Shown one piece after another: positions 39,770 to 52,806 of a stretch of 64,000 nucleotides of DNA; the stretch's first letter is position 1; every line of letters starts with the position of its first letter. This stretch comes from Savagea serpentis (GTDB lineage: Bacteria > Bacillota > Bacilli > Bacillales_A > Planococcaceae), in NCBI RefSeq assembly GCF_015351395.1, contig NZ_JADKPV010000002.1, positions 1 through 64,000 of the forward strand. Direction: 5' to 3'. A model generated the notes under the pieces. It made no database searches. It was not told where the DNA came from and saw only the letters and a list, made by a program, of their open reading frames with translations. The translations under genes and the position numbers were made by a program.

Positions 39770-41866
39770 ATGGCTAGAGAATTCTCACTCGAGAAAACTC
39801 GTAACATTGGTATCATGGCTCACATTGACGCTGGTAAAACAACGACAACTGAGCGTATCCTTTTTTACACAGGTCGTATCCATAAATTAGGTGAAACGCA
39901 CGAAGGTGCTTCACAAATGGACTGGATGGAACAAGAGCAAGAGCGCGGTATCACAATCACTTCTGCTGCTACAACAGCGCAATGGAACGGACACCGTGTT
40001 AACATCATCGATACTCCAGGTCACGTAGACTTCACTGTTGAAGTTGAACGTTCACTCCGCGTACTTGATGGTGCGGTTACAGTACTTGACGCTCAGTCAG
40101 GTGTTGAACCACAAACTGAAACTGTATGGCGTCAAGCGACAACATACGGTGTACCACGTTTAGTTTTCGTTAACAAAATGGATAAAACAGGTGCAGATTT
40201 CCTTTATGCAGTCGGTACTTTACACGATCGTTTACAAGCGAACGCTCACCCAATTCAATTACCAATCGGTGCAGAAGATGACTTCACAGGAATCATCGAC
40301 TTAGTCGAAATGAAAGCTACAATGTACGGAAATGACTTAGGTACTGATATCGAAGTTGTTGAAATTCCGGAAGAATACAAAGAACAAGCAGAGGAATACC
40401 GTGAGAAATTACTCGAAGGTCTTGCAGACGTCGATGAAGAACTTATGGAAAAATACCTCGGCGGTGAAGAATTATCAGTAGAAGAGATCAAAGCGGCTAT
40501 CCGTCGTGCGACACTCGCTGTAGAATTCTACCCAGTTGTTTGTGGTACAGCATTCAAAAACAAAGGTGTTCAATTAGTGCTTAACGCAGTAGTTGACTAC
40601 TTACCATCACCACTTGACATTGCTGCAATGTCAGGAATCAACCCAGATACAGAAGAAGAAGAAGTTCGTGAAGCGTCTGACGAAGCTCCATTCTCAGCAC
40701 TTGCGTTCAAAGTTATGACTGACCCATTCGTAGGTAAGTTAACATTCTTCCGTATTTACTCAGGTGTTCTTGAGTCTGGATCATACGTACTTAACTCTTC
40801 TAAAGGTAAGCGTGAACGTGTAGGACGTATCCTTCAAATGCACGCGAACTCTCGTGAAGAGATTTCTGAAGTACACGCAGGTGAAATTGCTGCTGCTGTA
40901 GGTTTAAAAGATACTGGTACTGGCGACACTTTATGTGACGAGAAAGCACCAATCATCTTAGAATCTATGGAGTTCCCAGAGCCAGTTATCTCTGTTGCAA
41001 TCGAACCAAAAACGAAAGCTGACCAAGATAAAATGGGTCAAGCTCTCGCTAAATTACAAGAAGAAGACCCAACATTCCGTGCGCATACTGACCAGGAAAC
41101 TGGAGAAGTTATCATCGCTGGTATGGGTGAACTTCACCTTGACATCATCGTTGACCGCTTGAAACGTGAGTTCCGAGTAGAAGCTAACGTTGGTGCACCA
41201 CAAGTATCTTACCGTGAAACATTCCGTCAAACAGCGGAAGTTGAAGGTAAGTTCGTACGTCAATCGGGTGGACGTGGACAATACGGACACGTTTGGATCG
41301 AATTCGGTCCACAAGAAGAGCCAGCTGAAGGAGAAGAGCGCGAAAACTTCGTGTTTGAAGACGCTATCGTTGGTGGGGTTGTTCCACGTGAATATATCCC
41401 AGCTGTAGAAGCAGGTCTTCGTGATGCACTCGATAACGGTATTATCGCTGGGTATCCATTAATTAATATCCGCGCTAAATTATACGACGGATCATACCAT
41501 GATGTTGACTCGAACGAAATGGCGTTCAAAATCGCTGCATCTATGGCACTTAAAAACGCTGCATCAAAATGTTCACCAGTACTTCTTGAGCCGATCATGA
41601 AAGTTGAGATCATCATTCCAGAAGAATACATGGGTGACATTATGGGCGACGTAACAAGCCGTCGTGGTCGCGTAGAAGGTATGGAAGCACGTGGTAATGC
41701 ACAAGTAGTTCGTGCAATGGTACCACTTGCTGAAATGTTCGGATACGCAACATCACTTCGTTCTAACACACAAGGACGTGGAGTATTCTCAATGGTATTC
41801 GACCATTATGAAGAAGTTCCAAAGTCAATTGCAGACGAAGTAATTAAGAAAAATAAAGGTGAATAA
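39770..41866 (+). CDS. fusA: Elongation factor G
   Basis: 698 residues from ATG 39770, after GGAAGGAG. G1 [10 protein letters not shown]2 [10 protein letters not shown]3 DTPGHVDF, G4 NKMDKTG are all present, followed by domains II-V ([25 protein letters not shown]). Catalyses translocation. A few residues longer than typical, from an acidic stretch near 300 ([12 protein letters not shown]). Confidence 0.97.
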   Translation: MAREFSLEKTRNIGIMAHIDAGKTTTTERILFYTGRIHKLGETHEGASQMDWMEQEQERGITITSAATTAQWNGHRVNIIDTPGHVDFTVEVERSLRVLDGAVTVLDAQSGVEPQTETVWRQATTYGVPRLVFVNKMDKTGADFLYAVGTLHDRLQANAHPIQLPIGAEDDFTGIIDLVEMKATMYGNDLGTDIEVVEIPEEYKEQAEEYREKLLEGLADVDEELMEKYLGGEELSVEEIKAAIRRATLAVEFYPVVCGTAFKNKGVQLVLNAVVDYLPSPLDIAAMSGINPDTEEEEVREASDEAPFSALAFKVMTDPFVGKLTFFRIYSGVLESGSYVLNSSKGKRERVGRILQMHANSREEISEVHAGEIAAAVGLKDTGTGDTLCDEKAPIILESMEFPEPVISVAIEPKTKADQDKMGQALAKLQEEDPTFRAHTDQETGEVIIAGMGELHLDIIVDRLKREFRVEANVGAPQVSYRETFRQTAEVEGKFVRQSGGRGQYGHVWIEFGPQEEPAEGEERENFVFEDAIVGGVVPREYIPAVEAGLRDALDNGIIAGYPLINIRAKLYDGSYHDVDSNEMAFKIAASMALKNAASKCSPVLLEPIMKVEIIIPEEYMGDIMGDVTSRRGRVEGMEARGNAQVVRAMVPLAEMFGYATSLRSNTQGRGVFSMVFDHYEEVPKSIADEVIKKNKGE

Positions 41867-41907
41867 TTTTTAATAGTTCTTCACTTGTTTCTAAAATGAA
41901 TAACTTG

Positions 41908-41960
41908 TAAGATATGGTTAGTTGGGAGTTTTCTAGAGGCTCTTAACCTTCCATATCTTA
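41908..41960 (+). other. Long hairpin in the fusA-tuf gap
   Basis: TAAGATATGG 41908-41917 is the perfect complement of CCATATCTTA 41951-41960; inner GGTTA/TAACC and GAG/CTC pairings are possible. No T tract follows directly. It sits 46 bases before tuf; probably an mRNA processing or stabilising structure. Confidence 0.7.
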
Positions 41961-42005
41961 TAAAATATAAAAAAACTTTATACACAAATAGGGAGGATTT
42001 TCCAA

Positions 42006-43193
<1,188 letters not shown>

Positions 43194-43208
43194 TCTTGAT
43201 TCTTTCTT

Positions 43209-43242
43209 AAAAGCCTCGTAGACGTACGAGGCTTTTTCTTTT
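43209..43242 (+). terminator. Intrinsic terminator after tuf
   Basis: Perfect 12-bp stem AAAAGCCTCGTA 43209-43220 / 43225-43236, 4-base loop, T-rich tail. Confidence 0.92.
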
Positions 43243-43430
43243 TTTAAAAAGAGTATACTTTTAGACGGTAATACGTTTGAAAATAAACATCTAAAATTAG
43301 AAGTGTAAGCGACTGTAATAGGAACTTACTCAGAACGGAAAATGCTTTTATAATGAAATAAGTCTATTGATCTTTTTATAAAAATCTAAAAAATTTGCTA
43401 TAACTTTCACATAGAAAATACAGACTTTAC

Positions 43431-43532
43431 TTGTGTTTTATACATAAGGTGTATATAATAATAAAGGTCAATCAAACAGTTGAAATGAATTTCGTAAAAG
43501 AGCTTGCGGAATTCTTTTTGTTCATGTATAAT
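43431..43532 (+). promoter_or_regulatory. Two tandem promoters of the S10 operon
   Basis: P1: TTGTGT 43431-43436, spacer 17, TATAAT 43454-43459. P2: TTGCGG 43504-43509, spacer 17, TATAAT 43527-43532. Between them AAAAGAG 43496-43502 / TTCTTTT 43512-43518 can form a weak AT-rich hairpin that could act on P1 transcripts. The preceding 43243-43430 shows nothing I can name. Confidence 0.7.
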
Positions 43533-43544
43533 GTTGAATGTTGA

Positions 43545-43962
<418 letters not shown>

Positions 43963-43996
43963 TAATAGAAAACAAAATTATCAGGAGGTGTGACAA

Positions 43997-44626
43997 ATGG
44001 CCAAAGGAATCTTAGGTAAAAAAGTAGGGATGACACAAGTTTTCGCTGAAAACGGTGACCTCATTCCAGTAACAGTAATCGAAGCTGCTCCAAACGTTGT
44101 TCTTCAAAAGAAAACAGCTGAAACGGACGGCTACGAAGCAATCCAATTAGGATTTGACGATGTGCGTGAACAGTATGCTAACAAACCTGCTAAAGGACAT
44201 GTAGCAAAAGCTGAAACGGCACCTAAGCGCTTCATTCGCGAAGTACGCGGATTGGATGTCGCTGCTTACGAAGTTGGTCAGGAAGTCAAAGTTGACGTAT
44301 TCACAGAAGGAGATATCGTCGACGTAACAGGAGTATCGAAAGGTAAAGGTTTCCAAGGTGTTATTAAACGCTACGGACACGCAATCGGGCCAATGAGCCA
44401 CGGTTCACGTTTCCACCGTGCACCAGGTTCAATCGGTTCAGTAGATGCTCAACGTGTATTTAAAGGTCAAACAATGCCAGGACGTATGGGTGGAGACACT
44501 GTAACAGTTCAAAACCTCGAAATCGTCCGTGTTGATACAGAACGCAATTTACTCCTTATTAAAGGAAACGTTCCTGGAGCACGCAAGTCACTTATCGAAG
44601 TGCGCAGTGCAATTAAAGGAAACTAA
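43997..44626 (+). CDS. rplC: 50S ribosomal protein L3
   Basis: 209 residues from ATG 43997, after [21 protein letters not shown] at the start and the loop [16 protein letters not shown] that reaches the peptidyl transferase centre are present. An early assembly protein. Confidence 0.97.
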   Translation: MAKGILGKKVGMTQVFAENGDLIPVTVIEAAPNVVLQKKTAETDGYEAIQLGFDDVREQYANKPAKGHVAKAETAPKRFIREVRGLDVAAYEVGQEVKVDVFTEGDIVDVTGVSKGKGFQGVIKRYGHAIGPMSHGSRFHRAPGSIGSVDAQRVFKGQTMPGRMGGDTVTVQNLEIVRVDTERNLLLIKGNVPGARKSLIEVRSAIKGN

Positions 44627-44649
44627 TTTAACAGAAAGGAGGAAGTAAA

Positions 44650-45273
44650 ATGCCAAAAGTATCTGTACTCAGCCAAACAGGATCAGCTGTTGGAGAGTTA
44701 GAATTAAACGAAGCAGTATTCGGTATTGAGCCGAATGAAGCTGTCCTTTACGATGCTATCATTCAACAACGTGCTAGCTTACGTCAAGGTAACCATAAAG
44801 TAAAAGGTCGTGGGGAAGTATCAGGCGGTGGCCGCAAACCATGGCGTCAAAAAGGAACAGGTCGTGCACGTCAAGGTTCGATCCGTTCACCACAATGGGT
44901 TGGCGGTGGAGTTGTATTCGGTCCAACGAAACGCAGCTATAGCTACCAATTCCCTAAAAAAGTTCGTCGTTTAGCATTATTATCTGCACTTTCATCGAAA
45001 GTACAAGCAGAAGAATTAGTTGTAGTAGACCAATTCGCTTTCGACGCACCAAAAACGAAAGAATTCGTTAAAGTATTAGAAGCATTATCAGTAAATAAAA
45101 AAGCTTTAATCGTTACAGCAGACTTAGATGAAACAGTTGCGTTATCAGCGCGAAACATCCCAGGTGTTTCAGTTGTTACAGCAACAGGCATTAATGTCCT
45201 TGATATCGTTAGCCACGACTACCTCGTGATGACGAAATCAGCTGTCGAAAAAGTAGAGGAGGTGCTTGGTTAA
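44650..45273 (+). CDS. rplD: 50S ribosomal protein L4
   Basis: 207 residues from ATG 44650, after AGGAGG. The exit-tunnel loop [20 protein letters not shown] and [23 protein letters not shown] are intact (macrolide-site region unchanged). Its stop overlaps rplW by one base. Confidence 0.97.
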   Translation: MPKVSVLSQTGSAVGELELNEAVFGIEPNEAVLYDAIIQQRASLRQGNHKVKGRGEVSGGGRKPWRQKGTGRARQGSIRSPQWVGGGVVFGPTKRSYSYQFPKKVRRLALLSALSSKVQAEELVVVDQFAFDAPKTKEFVKVLEALSVNKKALIVTADLDETVALSARNIPGVSVVTATGINVLDIVSHDYLVMTKSAVEKVEEVLG

Positions 45274-45551
45274 TGGAAGCACGTAACGTAATTAAGCGTC
45301 CAGTCATTACTGAGCGCTCTGCCGAACTCATGGAAGACAAAAAGTACACTTTCGAAGTAGACGTAAATGCTAACAAAACTTTAGTGAAACAAGCGATCGA
45401 AGAAATCTTCGACGTTAAAGTAGCGAAAGTTAACATTATGAACTACAAAGGAAAGTTAAAGCGTATGGGTCGTTACGCTGGCTATACGAACAAGCGTCGT
45501 AAAGCGATCGTAACTCTCACAGAAGATTCAAACGACATCGAAATTTTCTAA
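45273..45551 (+). CDS. rplW: 50S ribosomal protein L23
   Basis: 92 residues; ATG 45273 shares a base with the rplD stop, after GAGGAGG inside rpl[26 protein letters not shown] and the [17 protein letters not shown] end are typical. Lies at the tunnel exit, docking trigger factor and SRP. Confidence 0.97.
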   Translation: MEARNVIKRPVITERSAELMEDKKYTFEVDVNANKTLVKQAIEEIFDVKVAKVNIMNYKGKLKRMGRYAGYTNKRRKAIVTLTEDSNDIEIF

Positions 45552-45590
45552 TTTGAACAATATAAAAAATTATGAAAGGTGGGAACAAAC

Positions 45591-46421
45591 ATGGTGATCA
45601 AAAAATACAAACCTACTACAAACGGTCGACGTAATATGACAGTTTCTGACTTCGCTGAAATCACAACGAATAAACCAGAAAAATCATTACTCGAATCAAA
45701 AAACCGCAAAGGCGGACGTAATAACCAAGGTAGGACTACTGTTCGTCACCAAGGTGGAGGCCATAAGCGCCAATACCGTGTCATCGACTTCCAACGTCGC
45801 AAAGATGGCATTCCAGGACGCGTTGCAACGATCGAATACGATCCAAACCGTTCAGCAAACATTGCATTAATCAACTACGCAGATGGTGAGAAACGTTATA
45901 TTCTCGCACCAAAAGGCTTAAAAGTTGGTATGGAGGTTATGAGTGGACCAGAAGCTGACATTCGTGTCGGTAACACATTACCACTTGAAAACATTCCAAT
46001 GGGTTCTACAATCCATAATATCGAATTAAAGCCTGGTAAAGGTGGACAACTCGTCCGTTCAGCTGGTACGAGTGCACAATTATTAGGTCGTGAAGAGAAA
46101 TACTCTATCGTTCGTTTACAATCAGGAGAAGTTCGCATGATCCTCTCTACTTGCCGTGCTACAATCGGACAAGTTGGTAACGAGCAACACGAATTAATCA
46201 ACATCGGTAAAGCAGGTCGTTCACGTTGGTTAGGCAAGCGCCCAACAGTACGTGGATCTGTTATGAACCCGAACGATCACCCACACGGTGGTGGTGAAGG
46301 ACGTACTCCAATCGGTATGCCGTCTCCATTAACTCCATGGGGTAAACCAACTCTTGGTTACAAAACTCGTAAACGTTCAAACAAATCGAACAAATTCATC
46401 GTTCGTCGTCGTAAAAAATAA
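45591..46421 (+). CDS. rplB: 50S ribosomal protein L2
   Basis: 276 residues from ATG 45591, the usual length; ATG 45579 upstream overlaps [25 protein letters not shown] and the conserved [17 protein letters not shown] with the key His near the peptidyl transferase centre are present. Confidence 0.97.
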   Translation: MVIKKYKPTTNGRRNMTVSDFAEITTNKPEKSLLESKNRKGGRNNQGRTTVRHQGGGHKRQYRVIDFQRRKDGIPGRVATIEYDPNRSANIALINYADGEKRYILAPKGLKVGMEVMSGPEADIRVGNTLPLENIPMGSTIHNIELKPGKGGQLVRSAGTSAQLLGREEKYSIVRLQSGEVRMILSTCRATIGQVGNEQHELINIGKAGRSRWLGKRPTVRGSVMNPNDHPHGGGEGRTPIGMPSPLTPWGKPTLGYKTRKRSNKSNKFIVRRRKK

Positions 46422-46481
46422 TGTGATTGCAATGCGGTTCAATGAACGAACCGTAATGCTATCACGGAGGGAGGTTTCAGA

Positions 46482-46757
46482 ATGGGCCGCAGTTTGAAAA
46501 AAGGACCTTTCGTTGATGAACATCTCATGAAAAAGGTCGAAGCACAAGCAGACTCACAAAAGAAACAAGTGATCAAAACTTGGTCACGTCGTTCAACAAT
46601 CTTCCCAGTGTTCATCGAGCAAACAATCGCTGTCTATGACGGACGTAAACACGTTCCGGTGTACATCACTGAAGATATGGTAGGACACAAACTTGGTGAG
46701 TTCGTACCAACACGCACATTCAAAGGCCATGGTGCCGATGATAAGAAAACACGCTAA
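46482..46757 (+). CDS. rpsS: 30S ribosomal protein S19
   Basis: 91 residues from ATG 46482, after [24 protein letters not shown] and [30 protein letters not shown] are signatures. Head protein near A-site tRNA. Confidence 0.97.
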   Translation: MGRSLKKGPFVDEHLMKKVEAQADSQKKQVIKTWSRRSTIFPVFIEQTIAVYDGRKHVPVYITEDMVGHKLGEFVPTRTFKGHGADDKKTR

Positions 46758-46776
46758 TTGAGAGGAGGTCATCCTG

Positions 46777-47121
46777 ATGCAACAAGCAAAAGCTACTGCA
46801 CAAACAGTCCGAATCGCTCCTCGTAAAGTTCGCCTTGTAGTCGATCTTATCCGAGGTAAAAAAGTCGGAGAAGCTATTGCAATTTTACAATTGACGCCGC
46901 GCGCGGCATCACCAGTTGTAGAAAAATTATTAAAGTCAGCGATTGCAAACGCTGAACATAACTATGAAATGAACGCTGAAGACTTAATCGTTAGCGAAGT
47001 ATTCGTTGACGAAGGTCCAACTATGAAGCGTTTCCGTCCACGCGCACAAGGTCGTGCGAGCGGTATTAATAAACGTACGAGCCACATCACTTTAGTGGTA
47101 TCTGAGAAAAAGGAGGGGTAA
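46777..47121 (+). CDS. rplV: 50S ribosomal protein L22
   Basis: 114 residues from ATG 46777, after [24 protein letters not shown] and the tunnel hairpin [19 protein letters not shown] are intact, with no macrolide-resistance-type deletion. Confidence 0.97.
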   Translation: MQQAKATAQTVRIAPRKVRLVVDLIRGKKVGEAIAILQLTPRAASPVVEKLLKSAIANAEHNYEMNAEDLIVSEVFVDEGPTMKRFRPRAQGRASGINKRTSHITLVVSEKKEG

Positions 47122-47124
47122 TTC

Positions 47125-47781
47125 GTGGGTCAGAAAATTAATCCAAACGGATTGCGAGTTGGTATCATTCGTGACTGGGAGTCAAAATGGTATGCTGAAA
47201 AAGACTACGCAACACTTTTACACGAAGACTTAAAAATCCGTGAATACATCGAAACACGTCTTGCAGATGCTTCACTTTCAAAAGTTGAAATCGAACGTGC
47301 TGCAAAACGTATTAATATTACAGTACACACTGCGAAACCAGGTATGGTGATCGGTAAGGGCGGTTCTGAAGTTGAAGCGCTACGTAAAAACTTAAACGAA
47401 ATCACTGGCAAGCGTGTACACATCAACATTATCGAAGTGAAACGTGCTGATATGGATGCGAAATTAGTAGCTGAATCAATCGCACGTCAATTAGAAAACC
47501 GTGTATCATTCCGTCGTGCACAGAAACAAGCAATCCAACGCACTATGCGTGCTGGAGCACTCGGTATTAAAACACAAGTTTCTGGACGTCTTGGCGGTGC
47601 TGATATCGCACGTGCAGAATCATACAGCGAAGGAACTGTTCCACTTCATACTTTACGTGCTGACATCGATTATGCACATGCTGAAGCTGACACAACTTAC
47701 GGTAAGCTCGGCGTTAAAGTATGGATCTACCGTGGAGAAGTCCTTCCAGTGAAGAAGAACTCTGAGGAAGGAGGCAAATAA
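47125..47781 (+). CDS. rpsC: 30S ribosomal protein S3
   Basis: 218 residues from GTG 47125, after AAGGAGG within the end of rplV. KH motif [18 protein letters not shown] and the helicase-type basic region are present. Forms part of the mRNA entry tunnel. Confidence 0.97.
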   Translation: MGQKINPNGLRVGIIRDWESKWYAEKDYATLLHEDLKIREYIETRLADASLSKVEIERAAKRINITVHTAKPGMVIGKGGSEVEALRKNLNEITGKRVHINIIEVKRADMDAKLVAESIARQLENRVSFRRAQKQAIQRTMRAGALGIKTQVSGRLGGADIARAESYSEGTVPLHTLRADIDYAHAEADTTYGKLGVKVWIYRGEVLPVKKNSEEGGK

Positions 47782-47782
47782 T

Positions 47783-48217
47783 ATGTTAATGCCAAAACGC
47801 GTTAAATATCGTCGTGTTTTCCGTGGTAAAATGCGCGGTAAAACAAAAGGCGGCGCTACTGTTGAATTCGGTGAATATGGTCTTCAAGCATTAGAACCAG
47901 CTTGGATTACGAGCCGTCAAATTGAATCGGCACGTATTGCAATGACACGTTATATGAAGCGTGGTGGTAAAGTGTGGATCAACATTTTCCCACATAAACC
48001 ATATACTAAAAAGCCTCTTGAAGTCCGTATGGGATCAGGTAAAGGTGCAGTTGAAGGATGGGTAGCAGTCGTTAAACCAGGCCGTGTGATGTTTGAAATC
48101 GCAGGTGTTCCTGAAGAGACAGCTCGTGAAGCTTTACGCCTCGCATCTCACAAATTGCCAATCAAGAGCAAGTTCGTAAAACGAGAAGAAATTGGTGGTG
48201 AGTCTAATGAAAGCTAG
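47783..48217 (+). CDS. rplP: 50S ribosomal protein L16
   Basis: 144 residues from ATG 47783, after [31 protein letters not shown] and the loop [21 protein letters not shown] are signatures. Binds near the A-site tRNA elbow. Its end overlaps rpmC by 11 bases. Confidence 0.97.
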   Translation: MLMPKRVKYRRVFRGKMRGKTKGGATVEFGEYGLQALEPAWITSRQIESARIAMTRYMKRGGKVWINIFPHKPYTKKPLEVRMGSGKGAVEGWVAVVKPGRVMFEIAGVPEETAREALRLASHKLPIKSKFVKREEIGGESNES

Positions 48218-48407
48218 TGAAATCCGTGACTTAACAACTGCAGAAATCGAGCAAAACGTAAAATCACTGAAAGAAGAGCTTTTTAACCTTCGCTTCCAAT
48301 TAGCGACAGGACAATTAGAAAACACTGCACGCATCAAGCAAGTACGCAAATCGATCGCGCGCATGAAAACTGTAATACGTCAAAGAGAAATCAGTGCAAA
48401 TAACTGA
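48207..48407 (+). CDS. rpmC: 50S ribosomal protein L29
   Basis: 66 residues from ATG 48207, with GGTGGTGAG inside rplP upstream. [55 protein letters not shown] is a typical two-helix L29, located near the tunnel exit with L23. Confidence 0.95.
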   Translation: MKASEIRDLTTAEIEQNVKSLKEELFNLRFQLATGQLENTARIKQVRKSIARMKTVIRQREISANN

Positions 48408-48424
48408 TGAAGGAGGTTGCAGCC

Positions 48425-48688
48425 ATGACTGAGCGTAACCAGCGCAAAGTTTACACAGGCCGTGTCGTATCTGACAAAATGGATAAGACAATTACTGTGA
48501 TTGTAGAAACACAAAAGAAACACGGACTCTACGGAAAACGTGTAAAGTATTCTAAGAAATATAAGGCCCACGATGAACTTAACGCGGCAAAAGAAGGCGA
48601 CATCGTTCGCATCATGGAAACTCGTCCACTTTCAGCGACAAAACGTTTCCGCCTCGTAGATATCGTAGAAAAAGCGGTCATCATTTAA
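48425..48688 (+). CDS. rpsQ: 30S ribosomal protein S17
   Basis: 87 residues from ATG 48425, after [30 protein letters not shown] and [16 protein letters not shown] are signatures. Binds helix 11 of 16S rRNA. Confidence 0.97.
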   Translation: MTERNQRKVYTGRVVSDKMDKTITVIVETQKKHGLYGKRVKYSKKYKAHDELNAAKEGDIVRIMETRPLSATKRFRLVDIVEKAVII

Positions 48689-48729
48689 TAAACACATTCG
48701 GAATTTAGAACCGAGAGGAGGTAGCCTCA

Positions 48730-49098
48730 ATGATTCAACAAGAGAGTCGTATGAAAGTAGCTGACAACTCTGGGGCACGTGAGGTTTTAACAATCAAAGT
48801 GCTCGGAGGAACAGGTCGTAAAGTTGCAAACATCGGAGACATCGTCGTATGTACGGTGAAAAAAGCAACACCAGGTGGCGTTGTTAAGAAGGGTGACGTA
48901 GTGAAGGCGGTCATCGTTCGTTCGAAAAGCGGTGTACGTCGTAAAGACGGTTCATACATCACATTTGACGAAAATGCATGTGTCATCATCCGTGACGACA
49001 AAAGCCCACGTGGAACACGTATTTTCGGACCGGTTGCTCGTGAACTTCGCGACAACAACTTCATGAAAATTATTTCATTAGCTCCGGAAGTTCTTTAA
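48730..49098 (+). CDS. rplN: 50S ribosomal protein L14
   Basis: 122 residues from ATG 48730, after [26 protein letters not shown] and [26 protein letters not shown] are diagnostic. Interface protein, also the docking point of the RsfS silencing factor. Confidence 0.98.
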   Translation: MIQQESRMKVADNSGAREVLTIKVLGGTGRKVANIGDIVVCTVKKATPGGVVKKGDVVKAVIVRSKSGVRRKDGSYITFDENACVIIRDDKSPRGTRIFGPVARELRDNNFMKIISLAPEVL

Positions 49099-49133
49099 TT
49101 CACAGACAGTGCGAGTCAAGGAGGTGCGATATA

Positions 49134-49445
49134 ATGCACGTTAAAAAAGGTGATAAAGTAATGGTCATCACAGGAAAAGATAAAGGTAAAACGGGAGTGA
49201 TCCTCGCTGCTTTTCCTAAAAAAGATCGCGTAATCGTTGAGGGTGTTAACATCGTTAAAAAACATACGAAGCCGAATCAAGAAAACCCACAAGGTGGAAT
49301 CTTGAGCCAAGAAGCTGCAATTCATGTTTCTAACGTTATGGTAATTGACCCTAAAACAGGTGAACCTACACGCGTAGGCTACACTACTGAAAATGGCAAG
49401 AAAGTACGTATTGCCAAAAAGTCCGGCGAAATTTTGGACAAATAA
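49134..49445 (+). CDS. rplX: 50S ribosomal protein L24
   Basis: 103 residues from ATG 49134, after AAGGAGGTG. The KOW motif [22 protein letters not shown] comes first. Early assembly initiator protein near the tunnel exit. Confidence 0.97.
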   Translation: MHVKKGDKVMVITGKDKGKTGVILAAFPKKDRVIVEGVNIVKKHTKPNQENPQGGILSQEAAIHVSNVMVIDPKTGEPTRVGYTTENGKKVRIAKKSGEILDK

Positions 49446-49474
49446 GTAACGATTGAAAGGAGGTCCATCGAAAA

Positions 49475-50014
49475 ATGAGCCGTTTAAAAGAGAAGTTTCA
49501 AAAAGAAATTACGCCTGCTCTCATGAGCAAGTTTGAATATAGCTCAGTTATGCAAGTACCGAAAGTTGACAAAATCGTAATCAACATGGGTGTTGGTGAC
49601 GCAGTTCAAAACGCAAAAGTACTTGATTCAGCTGTAGAAGAATTAACGTTAATCGCTGGTCAAAAACCAGTTATTACAAAAGCGAAAAAATCAATCGCAG
49701 GATTCCGTCTCCGTGAAGGTATGCCGATCGGAACGAAAGTTACACTCCGCGGTGAGCGCATGTATGAGTTTTTAGATAAGCTCGTATCTGTATCACTCCC
49801 ACGTGTTCGTGACTTCCGTGGTGTTTCTAGCAAAGCATTCGATGGTCGTGGAAACTACACATTAGGTGTGAAAGAACAACTTATTTTCCCTGAGATTGAC
49901 TATGATAAAGTATCAAAAGTACGAGGAATGGATATCGTTATCGTAACGACAGCGAACACTGACGAAGAAGCTCGTGAGTTGTTAGCGCAAATGGGTATGC
50001 CATTCCAAAAGTAA
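49475..50014 (+). CDS. rplE: 50S ribosomal protein L5
   Basis: 179 residues from ATG 49475, after [43 protein letters not shown] and [20 protein letters not shown] are signatures. Binds 5S rRNA and P-site tRNA. Confidence 0.98.
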   Translation: MSRLKEKFQKEITPALMSKFEYSSVMQVPKVDKIVINMGVGDAVQNAKVLDSAVEELTLIAGQKPVITKAKKSIAGFRLREGMPIGTKVTLRGERMYEFLDKLVSVSLPRVRDFRGVSSKAFDGRGNYTLGVKEQLIFPEIDYDKVSKVRGMDIVIVTTANTDEEARELLAQMGMPFQK

Positions 50015-50019
50015 AATAA

Positions 50020-50220
<201 letters not shown>

Positions 50221-50251
50221 TCCCCTAATTTTGGAAGGAGGTTAATATAGA

Positions 50252-50650
50252 ATGACTATGAGTGATCCGATTGCAGATATGCTTACACGCATCCGTAATG
50301 CGAACACGGTTCGTCACGAGAAGCTTGAAGTACCTGCTTCAAACATGAAAAGAGAAATTGCTGAAATTTTAAAGCGTGAAGGTTTCGTCCGCGATGTAGA
50401 ATTTATCGAAGATGATAAACAAGGCATCATCCGTATCTTCTTAAAATACGGTCAAGAAAACGAACGCGTTATTACAGGCCTTAAACGTATTTCAAAACCA
50501 GGACTTCGCGTATATGCGAAATCAAATGAGGTACCTAAAGTACTTAACGGTTTAGGAATCGCACTTGTGTCAACTCCACAAGGAATGTTGACTGATAAAG
50601 AAGCACGTGCTAAACAAGTCGGCGGAGAAGTCGTCGCTTACGTTTGGTAA
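50252..50650 (+). CDS. rpsH: 30S ribosomal protein S8
   Basis: 132 residues from ATG 50252, 10 bases after [22 protein letters not shown] and the C-terminal [18 protein letters not shown] are diagnostic. Binds helix 21 of 16S rRNA and represses the spc operon in E. coli. Confidence 0.97.
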   Translation: MTMSDPIADMLTRIRNANTVRHEKLEVPASNMKREIAEILKREGFVRDVEFIEDDKQGIIRIFLKYGQENERVITGLKRISKPGLRVYAKSNEVPKVLNGLGIALVSTPQGMLTDKEARAKQVGGEVVAYVW

Positions 50651-50680
50651 TGAGTAACAATTGAATGGAGGTGCAGTGAT

Positions 50681-51220
50681 ATGTCACGTATTGGAAATCG
50701 TCCAATCGAAGTACCTGAAGGCGTAACAGTAACGTTCGGAGACAATAACTTCGTAACAGTTAAAGGCCCTAAAGGTGAATTAGAAAACCAATTTAATGAA
50801 GAGATGAAGTTTGAACAAGAAGGTAACACAATCACAGTTGTACGTCCTTCTGAATCAAAAGAACATCGTTCAATTCACGGAACAACACGTTCTGTATTAG
50901 ATAACATGGTAGTTGGAGTTTCAAAAGGGTTCGAAAAATCATTAGAATTAATCGGTGTTGGTTACCGTGCTCAGTTACAAGGCAAAAAATTAGTTCTAAA
51001 CGTTGGATATTCACACCCAGTTGAATTCACACCAGAAGATGGAATCGAAATCGAAGTACCTGAAAATACGAAAGTGATCGTACGCGGTAACAATAAAGAA
51101 CGCGTTGGTGCTCTCGCTTCAAACATTCGACAAGTACGCCCACCTGAGCCATACAAAGGTAAAGGGATTCGCTATGTTGGTGAATATGTACGTCGTAAAG
51201 AAGGTAAAACAGGTAAATAA
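50681..51220 (+). CDS. rplF: 50S ribosomal protein L6
   Basis: 179 residues from ATG 50681, after [23 protein letters not shown] and the C-terminal [26 protein letters not shown] are signatures. Lies near the sarcin-ricin loop. Confidence 0.97.
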   Translation: MSRIGNRPIEVPEGVTVTFGDNNFVTVKGPKGELENQFNEEMKFEQEGNTITVVRPSESKEHRSIHGTTRSVLDNMVVGVSKGFEKSLELIGVGYRAQLQGKKLVLNVGYSHPVEFTPEDGIEIEVPENTKVIVRGNNKERVGALASNIRQVRPPEPYKGKGIRYVGEYVRRKEGKTGK

Positions 51221-51254
51221 TGCCGCATAAAGGTATCTGGAAGGAGTGACCACG

Positions 51255-51617
51255 ATGATTACGAAGTTAGACAAAAATGCTGTGCGTAAAAAACGTCATG
51301 CACGTGTACGTACAAAAATTAGTGGAACACCTGAGTGTCCACGTCTTAACGTATTCCGCTCAAACAAAAACATCTATGCACAACTAATCGATGACCTTAA
51401 CGGTGTAACGATTGCAAGTGCATCTACTTTAGATAAAGCATTCGATGCTGGAAACACAACGAATAAAGAAGCTGCAGCAAAAGTTGGACAACTTATCGCA
51501 GAACGTGCTAAAGAAAAGGACGTTTCTAAAGTTGTCTTTGACCGCGGTGGATACTTATTCCACGGTCGCGTTAAAGCTCTCGCTGACGCAGCTCGTGAAA
51601 ATGGTTTACAATTTTAA
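51255..51617 (+). CDS. rplR: 50S ribosomal protein L18
   Basis: 120 residues from ATG 51255, 8 bases after [37 protein letters not shown] and [21 protein letters not shown] are typical. Binds 5S rRNA with L5. Confidence 0.97.
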   Translation: MITKLDKNAVRKKRHARVRTKISGTPECPRLNVFRSNKNIYAQLIDDLNGVTIASASTLDKAFDAGNTTNKEAAAKVGQLIAERAKEKDVSKVVFDRGGYLFHGRVKALADAARENGLQF

Positions 51618-51637
51618 AAGAGGGAGGGACACTATTC

Positions 51638-52138
51638 ATGCGTCAAAATGATCAGAACAGAACTGAGTTTGAAGAGCGAGTAGTAACGATTAACCGCGTT
51701 GCTAAAGTTGTAAAAGGTGGACGTCGTTTCCGTTTTACAGCGCTCGTAGTAGTTGGTGATAAAAACGGTCGTGTAGGATTTGGTACAGGAAAAGCACAAG
51801 AAGTTCCTGATGCAATTCGTAAAGCGATTGAAGATGCTAAGAAGAACTTAATCGAAGTACCATTAGTTGATGGAACTACTCCACACGAAATTATTGGACG
51901 CTTCGGAGCTGGCCAAGTATTAATTAAACCAGCTGGATCAGGTACTGGAGTTATCGCAGGTGGACCAGTCCGTGCGGTACTCGAATTAGCAGGAGTTACT
52001 GACATTCTTTCAAAATCACTCGGTTCAAGCACTCCAATTAATATGGTTCGTGCAACAATTGAAGGATTAAAGAACTTAAAGCGTGCAGAGGACGTTGCTC
52101 GTTTACGCGGCAAATCTGTAGAAGAGCTTTTAGGTTAA
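51638..52138 (+). CDS. rpsE: 30S ribosomal protein S5
   Basis: 166 residues from ATG 51638, after [35 protein letters not shown] carries the loop where spectinomycin resistance arises, here unchanged in type; [27 protein letters not shown] follows. Confidence 0.97.
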   Translation: MRQNDQNRTEFEERVVTINRVAKVVKGGRRFRFTALVVVGDKNGRVGFGTGKAQEVPDAIRKAIEDAKKNLIEVPLVDGTTPHEIIGRFGAGQVLIKPAGSGTGVIAGGPVRAVLELAGVTDILSKSLGSSTPINMVRATIEGLKNLKRAEDVARLRGKSVEELLG

Positions 52139-52153
52139 GGGAGGGAATAGGTA

Positions 52154-52336
52154 ATGGCTAACACGGTTCAAGTTACCCTTAAGAAAAGCGTTATCGGTTC
52201 AAACCCGACTCAACGTAAAACTGTTGAAGCACTCGGACTCCGCAAGTTAAATCAGACAGTTGAACATCAAGATAATGCAGCAGTACGCGGCATGATCAAC
52301 AAAGTAAGTCACTTAGTAGTAGTGACTGAAAACTAA
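52154..52336 (+). CDS. rpmD: 50S ribosomal protein L30
   Basis: 60 residues from ATG 52154, after [37 protein letters not shown] is a clear L30 signature; short bacterial form. Confidence 0.97.
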   Translation: MANTVQVTLKKSVIGSNPTQRKTVEALGLRKLNQTVEHQDNAAVRGMINKVSHLVVVTEN

Positions 52337-52365
52337 TTTATAATTTGAAATAAGGAGGTGCCGAA

Positions 52366-52806
52366 ATGAAATTACATGAATTAAAACCTGCTGAAGGCTC
52401 ACGCAAATCACGTAAACGTCTTGGACGTGGACATGGTTCGGGCTGGGGAAAAACTTCAGGTAAAGGTCATAAAGGACAAAACGCTCGTTCTGGCGGCGGG
52501 ACTCGTTTAGGATTCGAAGGTGGACAAACTCCATTATTCCAACGTTTACCAAAACGTGGATTCACGAACATCAACCGTAAAGAATTTGCGATTGTTAACT
52601 TAGATACTTTAAACAAATTCGACGAAGGCACGGAAGTAACCCCTGAACTGCTTATCGAAACAGGAGTTGTGAGCAATGCAAAATCAGGAATTAAAATTCT
52701 TGGTAACGGCGAACTTACTAAAAAGTTAACTGTTAAAGCTCATAAATTCTCAGCTTCAGCTAAAGAAGCAATCGAAAATGCAGGCGGACAAACTGAGGTG
52801 GTATAA
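52366..52806 (+). CDS. rplO: 50S ribosomal protein L15
   Basis: 146 residues from ATG 52366, after [46 protein letters not shown] and [18 protein letters not shown] are diagnostic. Its stop shares a base with secY. Confidence 0.97.
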   Translation: MKLHELKPAEGSRKSRKRLGRGHGSGWGKTSGKGHKGQNARSGGGTRLGFEGGQTPLFQRLPKRGFTNINRKEFAIVNLDTLNKFDEGTEVTPELLIETGVVSNAKSGIKILGNGELTKKLTVKAHKFSASAKEAIENAGGQTEVV

